From positions 99,547,698 to 99,611,697 of the forward strand of contig CM024758.1 of NCBI GenBank assembly GCA_014218235.1: 64,000 nucleotides of DNA, written 5' to 3'. This document shows positions 42,288-53,574 of the stretch, piece by piece. The notes under the pieces are model-generated. The model was not told where the DNA came from. It did no database searches and saw only the letters and a list, made by a program, of their open reading frames with translations. A program made the translations under genes and the position numbers. The stretch comes from Colocasia esculenta. Lineage: Eukaryota > Streptophyta > Magnoliopsida > Alismatales > Araceae. Position 1 is the stretch's first letter; every line of letters starts with the position of its first letter.

Positions 42288-45200
42288 TTTGCACCGCCTG
42301 TGTCAAGAATTTGGCGAGTTTTTTGATACGGTTGACATTGTTTAATAATTATATAATATATATATATATTAATTATATTGATTGAATCGTAATGGTGTCA
42401 ATACAATACGATTCAAATCATACCATATCAAGACCCTGCAGTGGAGAGAGGGGCGCCCGGGTTAAAATTATTATATTATTATTTTTCCAGCTGTGATCAT
42501 GGGAAATGGTTGGGATAGGTAGGTCGGCCACGTGATTCACGTTATCCCATCATATACATGCAAGGTTCTATAGATAGACACCACATCCTAGCTAACATGA
42601 ATGCTCACCAAGCTCCTACAGCCGTTCACTTGGTCCCCCCACGTACAGTAGTGGCTAGCTACCTGCCCATTCTTTCGGTTAGTTGATTGAATCAGCTGGT
42701 TGGGTCAATTCAAAGATTAAGGGAGATTTTAGATCATCTGCCTGCCTAACTTAATTTGGGCTATATAAGGACTTGGGTTTCAACTTTTCTTCCTTATGTA
42801 CATATATATATGGTTGTCGATACAGCGGGAACCTATCCCAGGCCAGTACGTACTGCTAGCTAGCTCTTTATATGTGGATGGCAGAATTCGTAAAAGAAAT
42901 CTATTCCATGAATCCTAATTCGAATAATTTTCTATATAGATAGAAGAATCATTTATGTAAGCAGATTTATCATGACATTAATTAGGGGAATGCTTGAAAA
43001 AGATGTTTCATTGACTTTGTACACACCCTGGCCTGCAGATTAAAAAGACAGACGATGTGTACTAGCCCTTGTCCACCTCAAAAAATAAAAAAGACAAAAA
43101 AAAAAAAAAATCAAAACAAAGCCATGAGAGGGGGACGGATATGGGATGATCAGGGGTGGTCCATGTGGGGTTGAGAAATAGAGTACAGGTGTGTACAAGA
43201 TCAATTAAGGTCAGGACCCACTGGCTCTAGAGAACGTACGTGCTAATTGGTACTGTTGATGATAATAATAATAAAGTTACAGAATCAATAGGCTAGCATT
43301 CAGAATTCTCGATCGGGTTTGATATCAACTGAACGAGTTCCACCTAAACCCAACTTAATTCTGCCCAAGAGACTAATATATATATATATATCACCCTCTT
43401 ACTCATTATTTATTCTACACGAGATTGATAGAACCTGCTGAAAGAGAACAAATTAAAGAAAAGTATATATGAACCCCATGATTTTTTGAAGGAAAAAGAA
43501 AACATGAAAATTAAAGTGTGGGATCTAGCCATGCAGTCTTCTTCATGTGAGAGGTGGAAAAAAAAATCATATTTCCCAACTCTTGATTCATTTCAGAAAT
43601 TAATTTTCTGAACCTAGCTACCAAGTATAAGAACTCAAATACAAATTGCGGAGTACTGATCAAGGTACGTACGGAGCAGCGGTATTGTGAGAAAGCTTAT
43701 AAGAAGACACAAGTGTGGCGGAAGCCAGTAGTACGTACGTAGCAGTGTGACTCTAGCTAGCTTAATTTAGACATTTATATGGGAGATGCCCACGCGGCGG
43801 GGCGATCTTTATAATTATCGTCCTGCATGGTTGTCGGCAGCGATGATGCGGGTAGCTAGAGATGAAGATGGCCTGAAGCGGCAGAGGGTTAAGGGAAGAA
43901 GATGCCCAGTGGTCTGTGGTTGTCAATTAATTAATTAAGTTAAGGAAGATGCATGGATGGACACCCTCCCTGTCCCTGCAGACGACAACGAGAGCATCCA
44001 AGAGCGAGCAGACGGGCGTGTGATCCTTTGCTTTCCGAATCAATTAATATCGGCAGCAAATGGAATTTTTAGTGGAGATATATCCCATCAGCCTGGTGGC
44101 GACATCCAAGCTTTGAATCTTCCAAGCCTTCGAGTGGAACCTGCAGGCGTACGCACGTAACTCTGGGTGGATTCAAATTTTATAACGAAACAAAGATAAT
44201 TATATTTTCAACGAACCAATAGCGGTCAAAATCTTGTTAATATTTCTATAGGTTCTTACATGCACCACAATTATCGTAAATTTACCACCCCTGTTAAAAT
44301 ATAAATATATATCGTTGCTAAATGCTAAACTTAATTTGTAAAAGTGCCATCCATGTCATGTGACACATTACCACAGATCGAACTAATCATAATTTAGTGT
44401 AATTTCATTAAGAAAAGTGGCAAGATTGTCCTTAATTTGTAAAACTATATTAAGTGTTAAAAGGTGCCCACCCTTTTAAAAACAAAGGGTATTAAATATA
44501 TTTTCGTCAAAAAAATATTCAACGAACAAGAGTACGTAATAGGATTTAGTGTTTGCTGCCTTCTAATTAACAAAAGTTAACGGGAATGGACATGGTTGCA
44601 ACATCTGATATTTAACGGTAGCATTTTTAACGATACTTTGACAAACGTGATAGATTTGGAATATTTGTTGTAAGAACAGTTTATAAGCAAAAAAAAATCA
44701 CAAGGAATATATAAAGAACATAACAAATATATAAAGAGTTAAAAGAAAAATAGTATTACCTCCCGTATCGTAGTCTTTTATTAACATATATTTGAATGCG
44801 GAAAATTGTATTTTATCTCGTTATCTGAAAAAACAGTAAACACAGAAAGGAAAATGCCTTTATGTCCTCCTCATAAAATTGAGATAAACGCAGATCAAAT
44901 ATCTGTTGGTGTGAGCGCAAGCGTTCATGGAAACACACGGGCCCATGTGCATCAGTACCGTAGTCTTTATCCCCTATTTTTCCCATGTTCAGAAGAACTG
45001 TAGAGATAAAAGGAAAAGCCACGAAGACGGGATTTCTAAGATGAGTTAGTCTTGCGGCATTGGGTGTGTGCAAAAAATTACAACCCCCATGGGGGTGACG
45101 ACGGGTGACCTAGTGACCTCAGCCTCCCCAATGGGACCCCGCTGAGTGTGTGCACACCGCCCACTTTTCCTTCTTAAGATAAAGACGTGACCGACGCCGC

Positions 45201-45770
45201 CCAGCACCGCCGGGCAACAAAGCACATGGGCGATGGGAACGCGACGCGCCTGGGTCCCTTTCCCTCATCGTCTTCTTGTGTGGCGTCCTCTTCTCTTCTC
45301 CCCACTTACGAATTGGCTTTGAGGCCTACCAGAGTTATCCATCCAATCCAATCCAACGCCACACCCGCTGGCATCCCATGATTCACCAGAACCCCGCCCT
45401 TCCTGTTCGAACATGAACAGCATGAGAGCCCACCTCAACCAAACTCACCGGTCCGCTGAATCTTCCTACACATGTTCCAGCCCAACGAATATGAGAGAGA
45501 GAGAGAGAGAGAGGTATAATCCTTAAATCATATTATTAACTCTGGGAGGATAGCAAATTGAGGGGGGCAGCAGGTAGGATTACAAAGGAGATATCTTGTT
45601 AGCAGATGAGCAGCTTCTATAAGCATGCAGAAAATACAACCCTAGTGAAAACGTCCGTCTAAAGATCAGAGCGCCCCAAATGAATCAGAACTATTGATTA
45701 CAAAATGGGAGGCGCATTATATTATAGAGGAGGATAGTAGGGTACTGGGGTAGCCTTGGGAGCACTTGGG
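42288..45770. other. Intergenic and downstream flank of the JAZ gene
   Basis: No supported gene. It has TA microsatellites (about 42354-42370, 43375-43392), an A run (43093-43112) and a GA microsatellite (45489-45513). The 67-codon frame at 43957-44160 starts in ordinary-composition DNA but matches nothing I know. The last few hundred bases before 45771 should hold the JAZ 3' UTR on the minus strand. A possible AATAAT polyadenylation signal lies about 240 bases past the stop. Confidence 0.5.
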
Positions 45771-48700
45771 CTACATTTCCAACTTGGTGCTTGGAGAGTT
45801 GGAGCTACTGGAACTGTTCTTGTGCGTGCTCAGGCGCCAAGACTGCTCCTGGCTGCTTGAATGGGCAGTCTCTGCTGTCATGGATTTGCCATCGAACACA
45901 CAGCCAGAGGTGCACTCGGGTGATTTATGTGGAAGTGGGTAAGGTGCAGCAATCGTCACCCTTCATGACATCATCATCAGAAGAAAAAACCAATTAGAAT
46001 TCCAGTTTAGCAGCAACTGAGAAGTGCATATTTTCATCAGATTGAGAGAGGGGAAAAAAAAAAATTTGACTTCACCGCGAGCCACCTAGAAGTCCGGACG
46101 AGTAGTAAGTGACAAGTGAATACTCATGACATGGGGGAAAACTTCACTTCAGCCAATCAACATAGTTGGGAAGCAACATGTGTTTGGATGCATGGTCCCA
46201 GCCACATGCACTGGGCCTTTCAACATCCAGGACAGGGGAACACAGAAAGCCCGTGACGTAAAACACATGGGTCACTGATAAACACGAGTGGTCCATACGT
46301 AAGACATTGATTTTGGGCACAAAGCCATGGATACTACATATGTTGTACCACTAGATCTAGAATTGAGAGAAAGGGGCTCAACACCTAATATGGTCCCTCA
46401 TTGCATTGAAAGGACGCATTACAAATTCCTCCACCACAATAAAATGAACTCGAGTTTCAAGTGAAAAGAATTTGAGAAATATCAGTGAGTTTACAAATTG
46501 ACGTGAGTTATACCTTTCCTTGCGCTTCTCCAAGAAGCGGACTAATGATGCTTTTCGTGCTTGTGGTATGGCTGCACAGGCAAGTTAGCAAGATAAGTCA
46601 AGATTCATAGAAAAAAATGTAGAGGGCATTTAGGATTTGAGGGGGAAAAACAAAAAGACTTCAGGAAGACGCACTAGAGTTCAGAACAGAAATGAAAGAT
46701 GTGAACACTCAGCCTGGTTTCGTATGGGATCTCATGCTAGCTACTTTAGAACAAAAAACTAGATCTGTAAGGCATACCCCTAGGAATGAAACTGGCACCA
46801 GCCGCAGACCCACAAGCAGTTGCAATTGCTCTGGGAGGCTCAACTAAGGGCCCTGCGGCCCTTGTACCAGTCAGATCATCAGTAGAGTTGTGACCATTTC
46901 CCAACTGAGCCACCCCCTGGGGGTTGGTGGACATTGGAGTACACTGGTTGGTGCAAGGCTGTACTGCATTTTTCTGCATTGGAACCTGGTTCATGTCCTT
47001 AGTCTGGTCCATGCTAATCGCTTCATCCTCTGGTACCTTAGTTGGGGGGGCAGCCACTGGTTTTTGGATTCCCACACTGGCAACATTTGAGTTCATATTT
47101 GAACCATTAGCTGCCAGAAACATGATTGCTTGAGCCTGAAAGAATAGCTTCAACAATCAATAGGCGATCAGAGTAGTAGTTCAGTTAGCCAATAAATAGC
47201 CACATACTTTCTAGATATATATCAAGATGTCAAACCAAAAAAAAAAAACATAAAGTACCCTCTCCAGTGGAACGTCATCATAGACATTGACCATTCCCCC
47301 ATAAAATATGGTTAGTTGTGCAGTTGTGCTAGGAATCTTGGTTGCGTTTCTGCATTACAAGAGACACTTTTAAGTTTCCTGCTGGGTGTCTAATAAATGG
47401 AAATATTTACAAAGAAGCTGCAATCCAATGTAACATGGGGCCACAATTTGTATACTTCAAGGGACTTCATTGTTACCTTGAAGCGAAGGAGGCTGCAGTC
47501 ATGGAACCACTTTCGGGAGGAACAGATGTAGATCCTCCAATAAATGGTGGCTGCTGCTTCAAAGAGGTAACCCCAGGGCTTGATCCATTTGCTGAACCAC
47601 TGACCTTGAAGAAAGGACAGCTGGTTGCTATAGGGATCGAATGGGGTGTCACTGCTGGAAACATTCTCACTTCATTTGAGCGATGAACAGCAGAAGTACC
47701 ACTGAAGAGATCTGCGCCCAGAGCTGGATAACTAGGCTGTTGGAACTGTTGGATTCCTTGTCTATCAATACCCAAGTACCTCTATGAACCAAAGGCAGAA
47801 AGAGGAATTACCATCTGCTTCATAATAATAAAATGATCCAAGAGTTCAGATCTTGATTTAGCAAACCTGTGGCACCAACATCGAAGGAGACCTGTGAACA
47901 GCATCAAAGACACTAACAGTTGACATCGGCTGAAGCCCAGATGAAGAGAGTTGATCGAACATGAACCTTTTCGATCTCTCATCCTGGGCAACCTTGATGT
48001 TCATGAATTGCTGCATGGCTGGTATCTTGTTTGAGAAAGGCCAATTCAGTGCTGAACTCCCTAAAAAGCCTGCAAAATATGACAAGAATGCCCATCAGAA
48101 CATTGGGACCAACATCAATGATCTTCCCATGAATCTCACTTCCCCCTTTTCTATCTTACTCACTGCACAAACTTTAGGTGGTATAGACCAGTGATAATTG
48201 GAGAAGTGTACATCATTCCCCATTTCCAGAAATTGCAAGTTCAACATTTACAGAAGTCTACATCAAACAGTTTTCAACAAAATCCGAGAAGACCCACTAC
48301 AAAACCTACCATAGCTTAAGAATGTCAAAGTCCCACATCTTTGTGCCATAAAAGCATGTGTCTCATGAACCGAAAGAAAAGGAAGAAAAGGGAGTCAAGT
48401 TCCATGCCATCTCACTAGATATTGAGATCCCTTTTACTTTGGGCTACCAACACGTCAGATCCAGAAACGGAAATGGGTGTTTCCACTTCCACATCTATTC
48501 CCACTTTTGAGTTTTTTCTTTTTTTTTTAAGTATTTCCACTTTTGAGTTGAAAAAACAGAAATGGAAATGAAATCGGAAATTTTGGCAACAACATACAAC
48601 TAGTAGAGATTCATAGTTACATAAATACAAACCATAAATCCAAAGTAAATCCATATATCACAAAGTCATATAATCTACAATACCATATTTGTACATAGTA

Positions 48701-50570
48701 GGTAGTTATCTGGTACAATAATATATAATTACTTCATAGTTAAGAGATTCCAAATAAGTTAATATATAATTATTTCATGGTTAAGAGATCCACAAATTAC
48801 ATCATCATCATTATCACAGCCTTATACCATTATTTGGAGCAACATGAATCAATTACATATAGTCATATAATCTACTGCACCATATTTAGAAAGCTACTAC
48901 AAATTTTTATATCCAAAACTAACAGTTAAGATAGAATTACATCAACTGTAACAATATTTAGATACCCAATAGTGTACTACAAATCCACATATCCTCAAAT
49001 TATAGGCACATAATCTACTAGACCATATCTAATACATAGTAACAGGTACTTTAGTACAATAATATAGAATTACTTCAATTGCAACAATATTTAAATAACT
49101 ATTCGAAATTTATAGATACCCAAATTACATAGTCATATAATCCACTACACTCCATTCAGATAACTAGTACAAATCTATAGATCCGCAAATTACAAGTAAG
49201 TTAGAATAAATTCACCACGATTTCAATAATATTTAAATTACTATTAGTTTATTATAAATCCATAGATCCACAAATTATATAATCATATAATTTACTATAT
49301 CATATTTATCACGTATTGGCTAGTATTAGCAATATAGAATTACTTAATAGATAAAGTCATAAAGAGAAGGTCTTCACTTTTTTTTTTTTCAATTCATCTA
49401 AGATTTCGTAAGTTGATAGTACTTGACAGTTAAAAGTTATATGATGACTTATTTCCACTTCTAATTAGGATGGAGATATATGCGCTCACCTCCATATGAC
49501 CCGCCGCACTTCACCATCGAGGCGAGTGCGACGGCCAACGCGGCTGCTGGGCAGCATTTGGGGGGAGGAGGACGGTGGCCATAGCCACAGAGGGGGCAGA
49601 AGGGGCGATTGTGGCCGCAGCTGCGGCGGCGCACGGTGGCTGTGGGCGGCATTGGCGAGTTGCAGGTAGGTTCCGGGTTGGGATTTGTAAATAATATGAA
49701 CGGAAACGAAAACAGAGATGCACAACGACTGTCTCCGTTTTCGGATAACTACCGGAAACCCATTTTCGTTTCCGATAACTTATCGGTCTTGTTGTCGGAT
49801 TTTTCAATCCGATAAACAATTGCGGAAATAGGTCGGTATGTCGGATACCGAGTATCCGTTGCGGAAATAGGTCCGTAAGATACAGAGAAGATCACCTACA
49901 ACGCAATTAGACAAGAGGGGGAGAATTGAGGTCCAAGTGACAGGTTGTAACTACGCCATCGAACATTTGGGGAAACCAATCTGACATAAAAACTGATCTT
50001 TCAAGAAATCCAAGCAGCTGTGGAAACCGTAAAAAAAACACTGAATTGAACAGAAGCAGAACACGAGAAGATCCAACAGGAGCCATGGACCCACGTCACA
50101 CCCATAGATTCCTATTCTTGCCCAGAAAAACTCCGTGCAGGAGTTACTGCGACGAACTGCACGATAAACCCGAATTGAGGTAAGAATTTCCTCTCCAATC
50201 AGAAGACCATATAGATCCTTCTCCGCCCAGAGCTTTAGATCTTTCTGAATGAAAATAGAATCATTCAAACACCTCGGACGAATTGAAAAGAAAACAAGCA
50301 GATAGACCTCCTCCTGAAAGACGAGCGAGCAGATCTGCTCTGCGAATTGCACAACGAACAAAGAAATGGGGAGAAAAGACCAAACAACACTAGAAATAAT
50401 ACAAGGCAAGGAACACCCACACACAAAACAAGCAAGACTTGAACAACTGCGTGAACCAGGAGAAAGAAAGGCAGAACAAAAACAAAGGGCACACAATGGT
50501 TGAAGAGCATACCTGCTTCCTCCTTGACCGAAGGATCCTTCACACCGATCCCGAGGAAGTCCCTCTCCAT
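45771..50570 (-). CDS. TIFY6B: JAZ3/TIFY6B-like jasmonate ZIM-domain repressor, seven exons
   Basis: Nuclear repressor of jasmonate signalling: JAZ proteins bind MYC-type factors and NINJA and are degraded via COI1. Exons by my reading (minus strand, GT-AG throughout): 50513-50570, 47867-48069, 47477-47781, 47259-47349, 46778-47135, 46514-46571, 45771-45960. They sum to 1263 bases, in frame, 420 residues. The start MERDFLGIG is the conserved N-terminus of the JAZ3/4/9 group. WPFSNK follows in exon 2. The TIFY/ZIM domain spans exons 4-5 (AQLTIFYGGMVNVYDDVP, then AQAIMFLA). The Jas motif spans exons 6-7 (ARKASLVRFLEKRKERV, then APY), matching SLx2Fx2KRx2Rx5PY. Stop TAG is at 45771-45773. No frameshift seen; it looks functional. 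Confidence 0.93.
45961..46513 (-). other. Jas intron of the JAZ gene
   Basis: A 553-base intron that splits the Jas motif after KRKER. The donor is G|GTATAACTC and the acceptor ATGAAG|G. If retained, translation runs 44 codons into the intron and ends at TGA 46378-46380, removing the Vx4PY end. JAZ genes are known to make such truncated, more stable isoforms by retaining this intron; that this gene does so is inference. Confidence 0.75.
48440..49890. repeat. AT-rich degenerate repeats and possible transposon remnant in JAZ intron 1
   Basis: Intron 1 (48070-50512) is far longer than the others. Between 48600 and 49330 words such as GTCATATAATCTAC, ACAAATCCATAGATCCACAA and ACAATAATATA recur in diverged order. 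Either side (about 48460-48500 and 49730-49870) carries CGGAAA/TTTCCG-rich DNA (GGAAATGGG..., GCGGAAATAGGTC twice), as in subterminal repeats of some DNA transposons. Clear terminal repeats were not found. Confidence 0.45.
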
Positions 50571-50738
50571 GCTTCCAGCAACCACCAGCGGCCGAGAGCC
50601 AGAGTGACCCCTCTACTCCTCCTCTGCTCCCGCCAAAGAAGCCTCCGCCGCCACCGCCGCCGCCGCCCCCTCACTCTCCTCAGACCAGCGCAGCGGACAG
50701 ACACAGCGATGGTAAAATAACTCGTGGTAGGGATCTCA

Positions 50739-50879
50739 TTATTATAAGCTTCCAGGGTTCGGGGGTGGGACCCACAAGCCCATTCCCCCCATATCGACCG
50801 TCGGATATCGGCACTGTCTGGGGGGCGTGGGCTTTCCCACCTGCCGATTGCCGTATAGTCCTGGCCACATCTCCACGTG
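50739..50879 (-). promoter_or_regulatory. JAZ upstream region with TATA-like box and G-box
   Basis: TTATAATAA on the minus strand (50739-50747) lies about 170 bases above the start codon, a plausible TATA box. CACGTG at 50874-50879 is a G-box, the preferred site of MYC2-type bHLH factors that JAZ proteins repress. JAZ genes are commonly induced by MYC2, so a feedback loop is plausible. The transcription start is not known. Confidence 0.5.
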
Positions 50880-52374
50880 CTCCGGCTCGGCGGTCCCCGC
50901 AGCGCCTCCATTTCTTCCCATTAATAATAAAAAAAAAAAACCAATTTTGGGACGGTTTCGAAGAGAGTGCGTCCTCCCGCCGACGCGTATTTAATGGGAG
51001 GTGCGCGTGGATGAAGCCGGAGCAGGAGCCGCCCTGGGCCTTATATCAATAATAAATAAATTATACTTTCGGACAAAACGTTACACGTTACCTGTTACAT
51101 ACGGGGGAGGCTGATCTTTTTGACCTCACGAGGCGGATCTCATTACTGCTCACTCCTTTTTGTCTTATCCGCCATTCAAATTAGCATATTAATCCGTGGG
51201 GTGGAATTAATGGTCCCCTTCTGTGTGACATTTAATTATCTTTATAAGTGATTATTCTAAAGTTAACCAACCACGTAATAAATGTAACATCTTAAATATC
51301 TTTTGTTTTATATATATATATATATATATATTAGACTCTCAACTTTTAACTATCATCAAATAACTCTACATAATTTTGATAATCCTCTAATATTCTGGGG
51401 AAAAAAAACTTCTTGTCGTTTCATTCGGGTGGGAAACTGAATTTAAACATATTTAAGTTTAATCTCACTTGGCAAATGACCAATATGCCGTTGAGTTTTG
51501 CGGGTCAGAAGCCCCCGTTGCCACTGCAATATCCTCTCTCTCTCAAATATATGGTTGAAGGGTATTTTTTGTATTAAAAAATTTAACAATTAGCTTGAAT
51601 GGATTATTCTATTAGAATGCTGAAGTTATTAGGAATTATTAATATTCCATGGAGTTATTTGAAAATAACTAAGATTTTAGAACCTAATACGAAAGATTAG
51701 CCGTGTAGCGCCAAGTCGAACCGTGTTATGCTATTTTTATTATTCTAATATTATTTTTACTATTTAACATTCTTGATATGTTTTATTTAGTATCTTAATA
51801 TTATTATTTTAGATAGACCCTATAGATCGAAAATGATTCACACAGTATCATGAAAAATTCGATACAATTGAGTCTTCCGATCCTACCAACTTTGCTAATA
51901 TATGACTAAATTTTTGTTCTTTTAGATTTTTAGATATTAATATTAGAATGTTCCCAACGCTTAAAGCAGATAATATGACCTCCAATGCATAAGCATAATA
52001 ATGTTTGCCACTTCATTATATGAGGTGCGGAGACTAATTTGAGTTGGAACCTACTTCAAATTTATTTTTTTCTTTTTTTGAAATGAACCTACTTCAGAGT
52101 AGTAACTGTCCATAATGTTTTAGTTAATGTGTGCAAAAAAATATCCTCCGGTCTATAAAGTATTAGAAACGAGTGCAAATGCAGCCTTAGGTGATGCGTT
52201 AGTGATTGCGAATCACAAAAGGGCCGTTCTCATAACCAGAGAGGTAAGCGTAATTATCGGGCTTGATAAAAAGGGCCAAGGTTTGGTAAATGGGAATACA
52301 GATAACCTGATCAGAAGTTATCAGGAATAAAGCCGAACATGCTTTGAAAATTTTATCTCATCTTTTCTTCTTTG
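50880..52374. other. Intergenic, no gene seen
   Basis: AT-rich DNA with a TA microsatellite at 51309-51332. A 67-codon frame at 52127-52330 has no recognisable domain. The TRIM multimer's target duplication ATAAA follows at 52375-52379. Confidence 0.5.
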
Positions 52375-52379
52375 ATAAA

Positions 52380-53574
52380 TGAAGAGATGTGATTTAAGTG
52401 TGCCTTCCAAGAGATATTGTTCCCATGTTTTGGGTTTTGTCCTTTAAGAGGGTCCTCTTGGGAGAAGAGGTGATGCTCTTTCTGATAAGCACACTTGTTC
52501 TCACTATCTTTAATGTGGGACTAAAGAATACCTCTACACAGCCCCCCAGTGAAGATAAGGGTGTGCGGATCTCATGAAGATGAGACGCTCGGGTAGGGCG
52601 TATGGCCTTTCGTTCGTTCCCACAGATGGCGCCAATGAAGAGACGTGATTTAAGTGTGCCTCCCAAGAGGTATTGTCCCCATGCTTGGGATTTTGTCATT
52701 TAAAAGGACCATCTTGGGAGAAGAGGTGAGACTCTTACTGATAAGCACACACTTGTTCTCACTATCTTTCAATGTGGGACTAAAGAATACCTCTACACAG
52801 CCCCCCAGTGAGGATAAGAGTGTGCGGATCTCATGAAGATGAGACGCTCGGGTAGGACGTACGTATGGCCTTTCGTTCGTTCCCACAGACGGCGCCATGA
52901 AAAGACGTGATTTAAGTGTGCCTCCCAAGAGGTATTGTCTCCATGCTTGGAATTTTGTCATTTAAAATGACCCTCTTGGGAGAAGAGGTGAGACTCTTAC
53001 TGATAAGCACACACTTGTTCTCACTATCTTTCAATGTGGGACTAAAGTGTACCTCTACACAACCCCCCCGGTGAGGATAAGGGTGTTCGGGTTTCATGAA
53101 GATGAGACGCTCGAGTAGGGCGCATGGCCTCTCGTTCGTTCCCACAGACGGCGTCAATGAAGAGACGTGATTTAAGTGTGTTTCCCAAGAGGTATTGTCC
53201 ACATGCTTGAGGTTTTGTCCTTAAAAGGGCTATATTGGGAGAAGAGGTAAGACTCTTGCTGATAAGCACACACTTGTTCTCACTATCTTTCAATGTGGGA
53301 CTAAAAAATACCTCTACACAGCCCCCCAGTGAGGAGAAGGGTGTGCGGGTCTCATGAAGATGAGACGCTCGGGTAGGGCGCATGGCCTCTCGTTCGTTCC
53401 ACAGACGACGCCAATGAAGAGACGTGATTTAAGTGTGACTCCCAAGAGTATTGTCCCTATGCTTGGGGTTTTGTCCTTTAAAAGGGCCCTCTTGGGAGAA
53501 GAGGTGAGACTCTTGCTGATAAACACACACTTGTTCTCACTATCTTTCAATGTGGGACTAAAGATGTGGCAGAA
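52380..53574 (-). mobile_element. TRIM multimer, left part (LTRs 1-5)
   Basis: Head-to-tail units of about 258 bp start at 52380, 52636, 52898, 53158 and 53415. On the minus strand each LTR (about 160 bp) begins TGTAGAGGTATTC and ends TCTTCA. Each internal segment (about 97 bp) starts with a TTGGCGCCGTCTGTGGGAA primer-site-like sequence and ends with ACTGGGGGGCTG, a polypurine tract. This is a terminal-repeat retrotransposon in miniature with no coding capacity. LTR 5 is interrupted at 53574 by G1. The array is preceded by ATAAA (52375-52379). Confidence 0.9.

Noticed and set aside
43957..44160. 67-codon frame MDTLPVPADDNESIQ...
   Set aside because: No recognisable domain, no splice context and no conservation evidence; left as intergenic.
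49461..49819. Ala/Pro/Arg-rich frames in JAZ intron 1
   Set aside because: Inside an intron, in a GC-rich patch of the possible transposon remnant; several frames are open on both strands.
52127..52330. 67-codon frame near the TRIM
   Set aside because: Short, isolated and AT-rich; no family recognised.
52380..53574. 258-bp tandem repeat as a satellite
   Set aside because: Each unit resolves into LTR, primer-site-like sequence and polypurine tract, and the whole has one target duplication, so TRIM multimer fits better.
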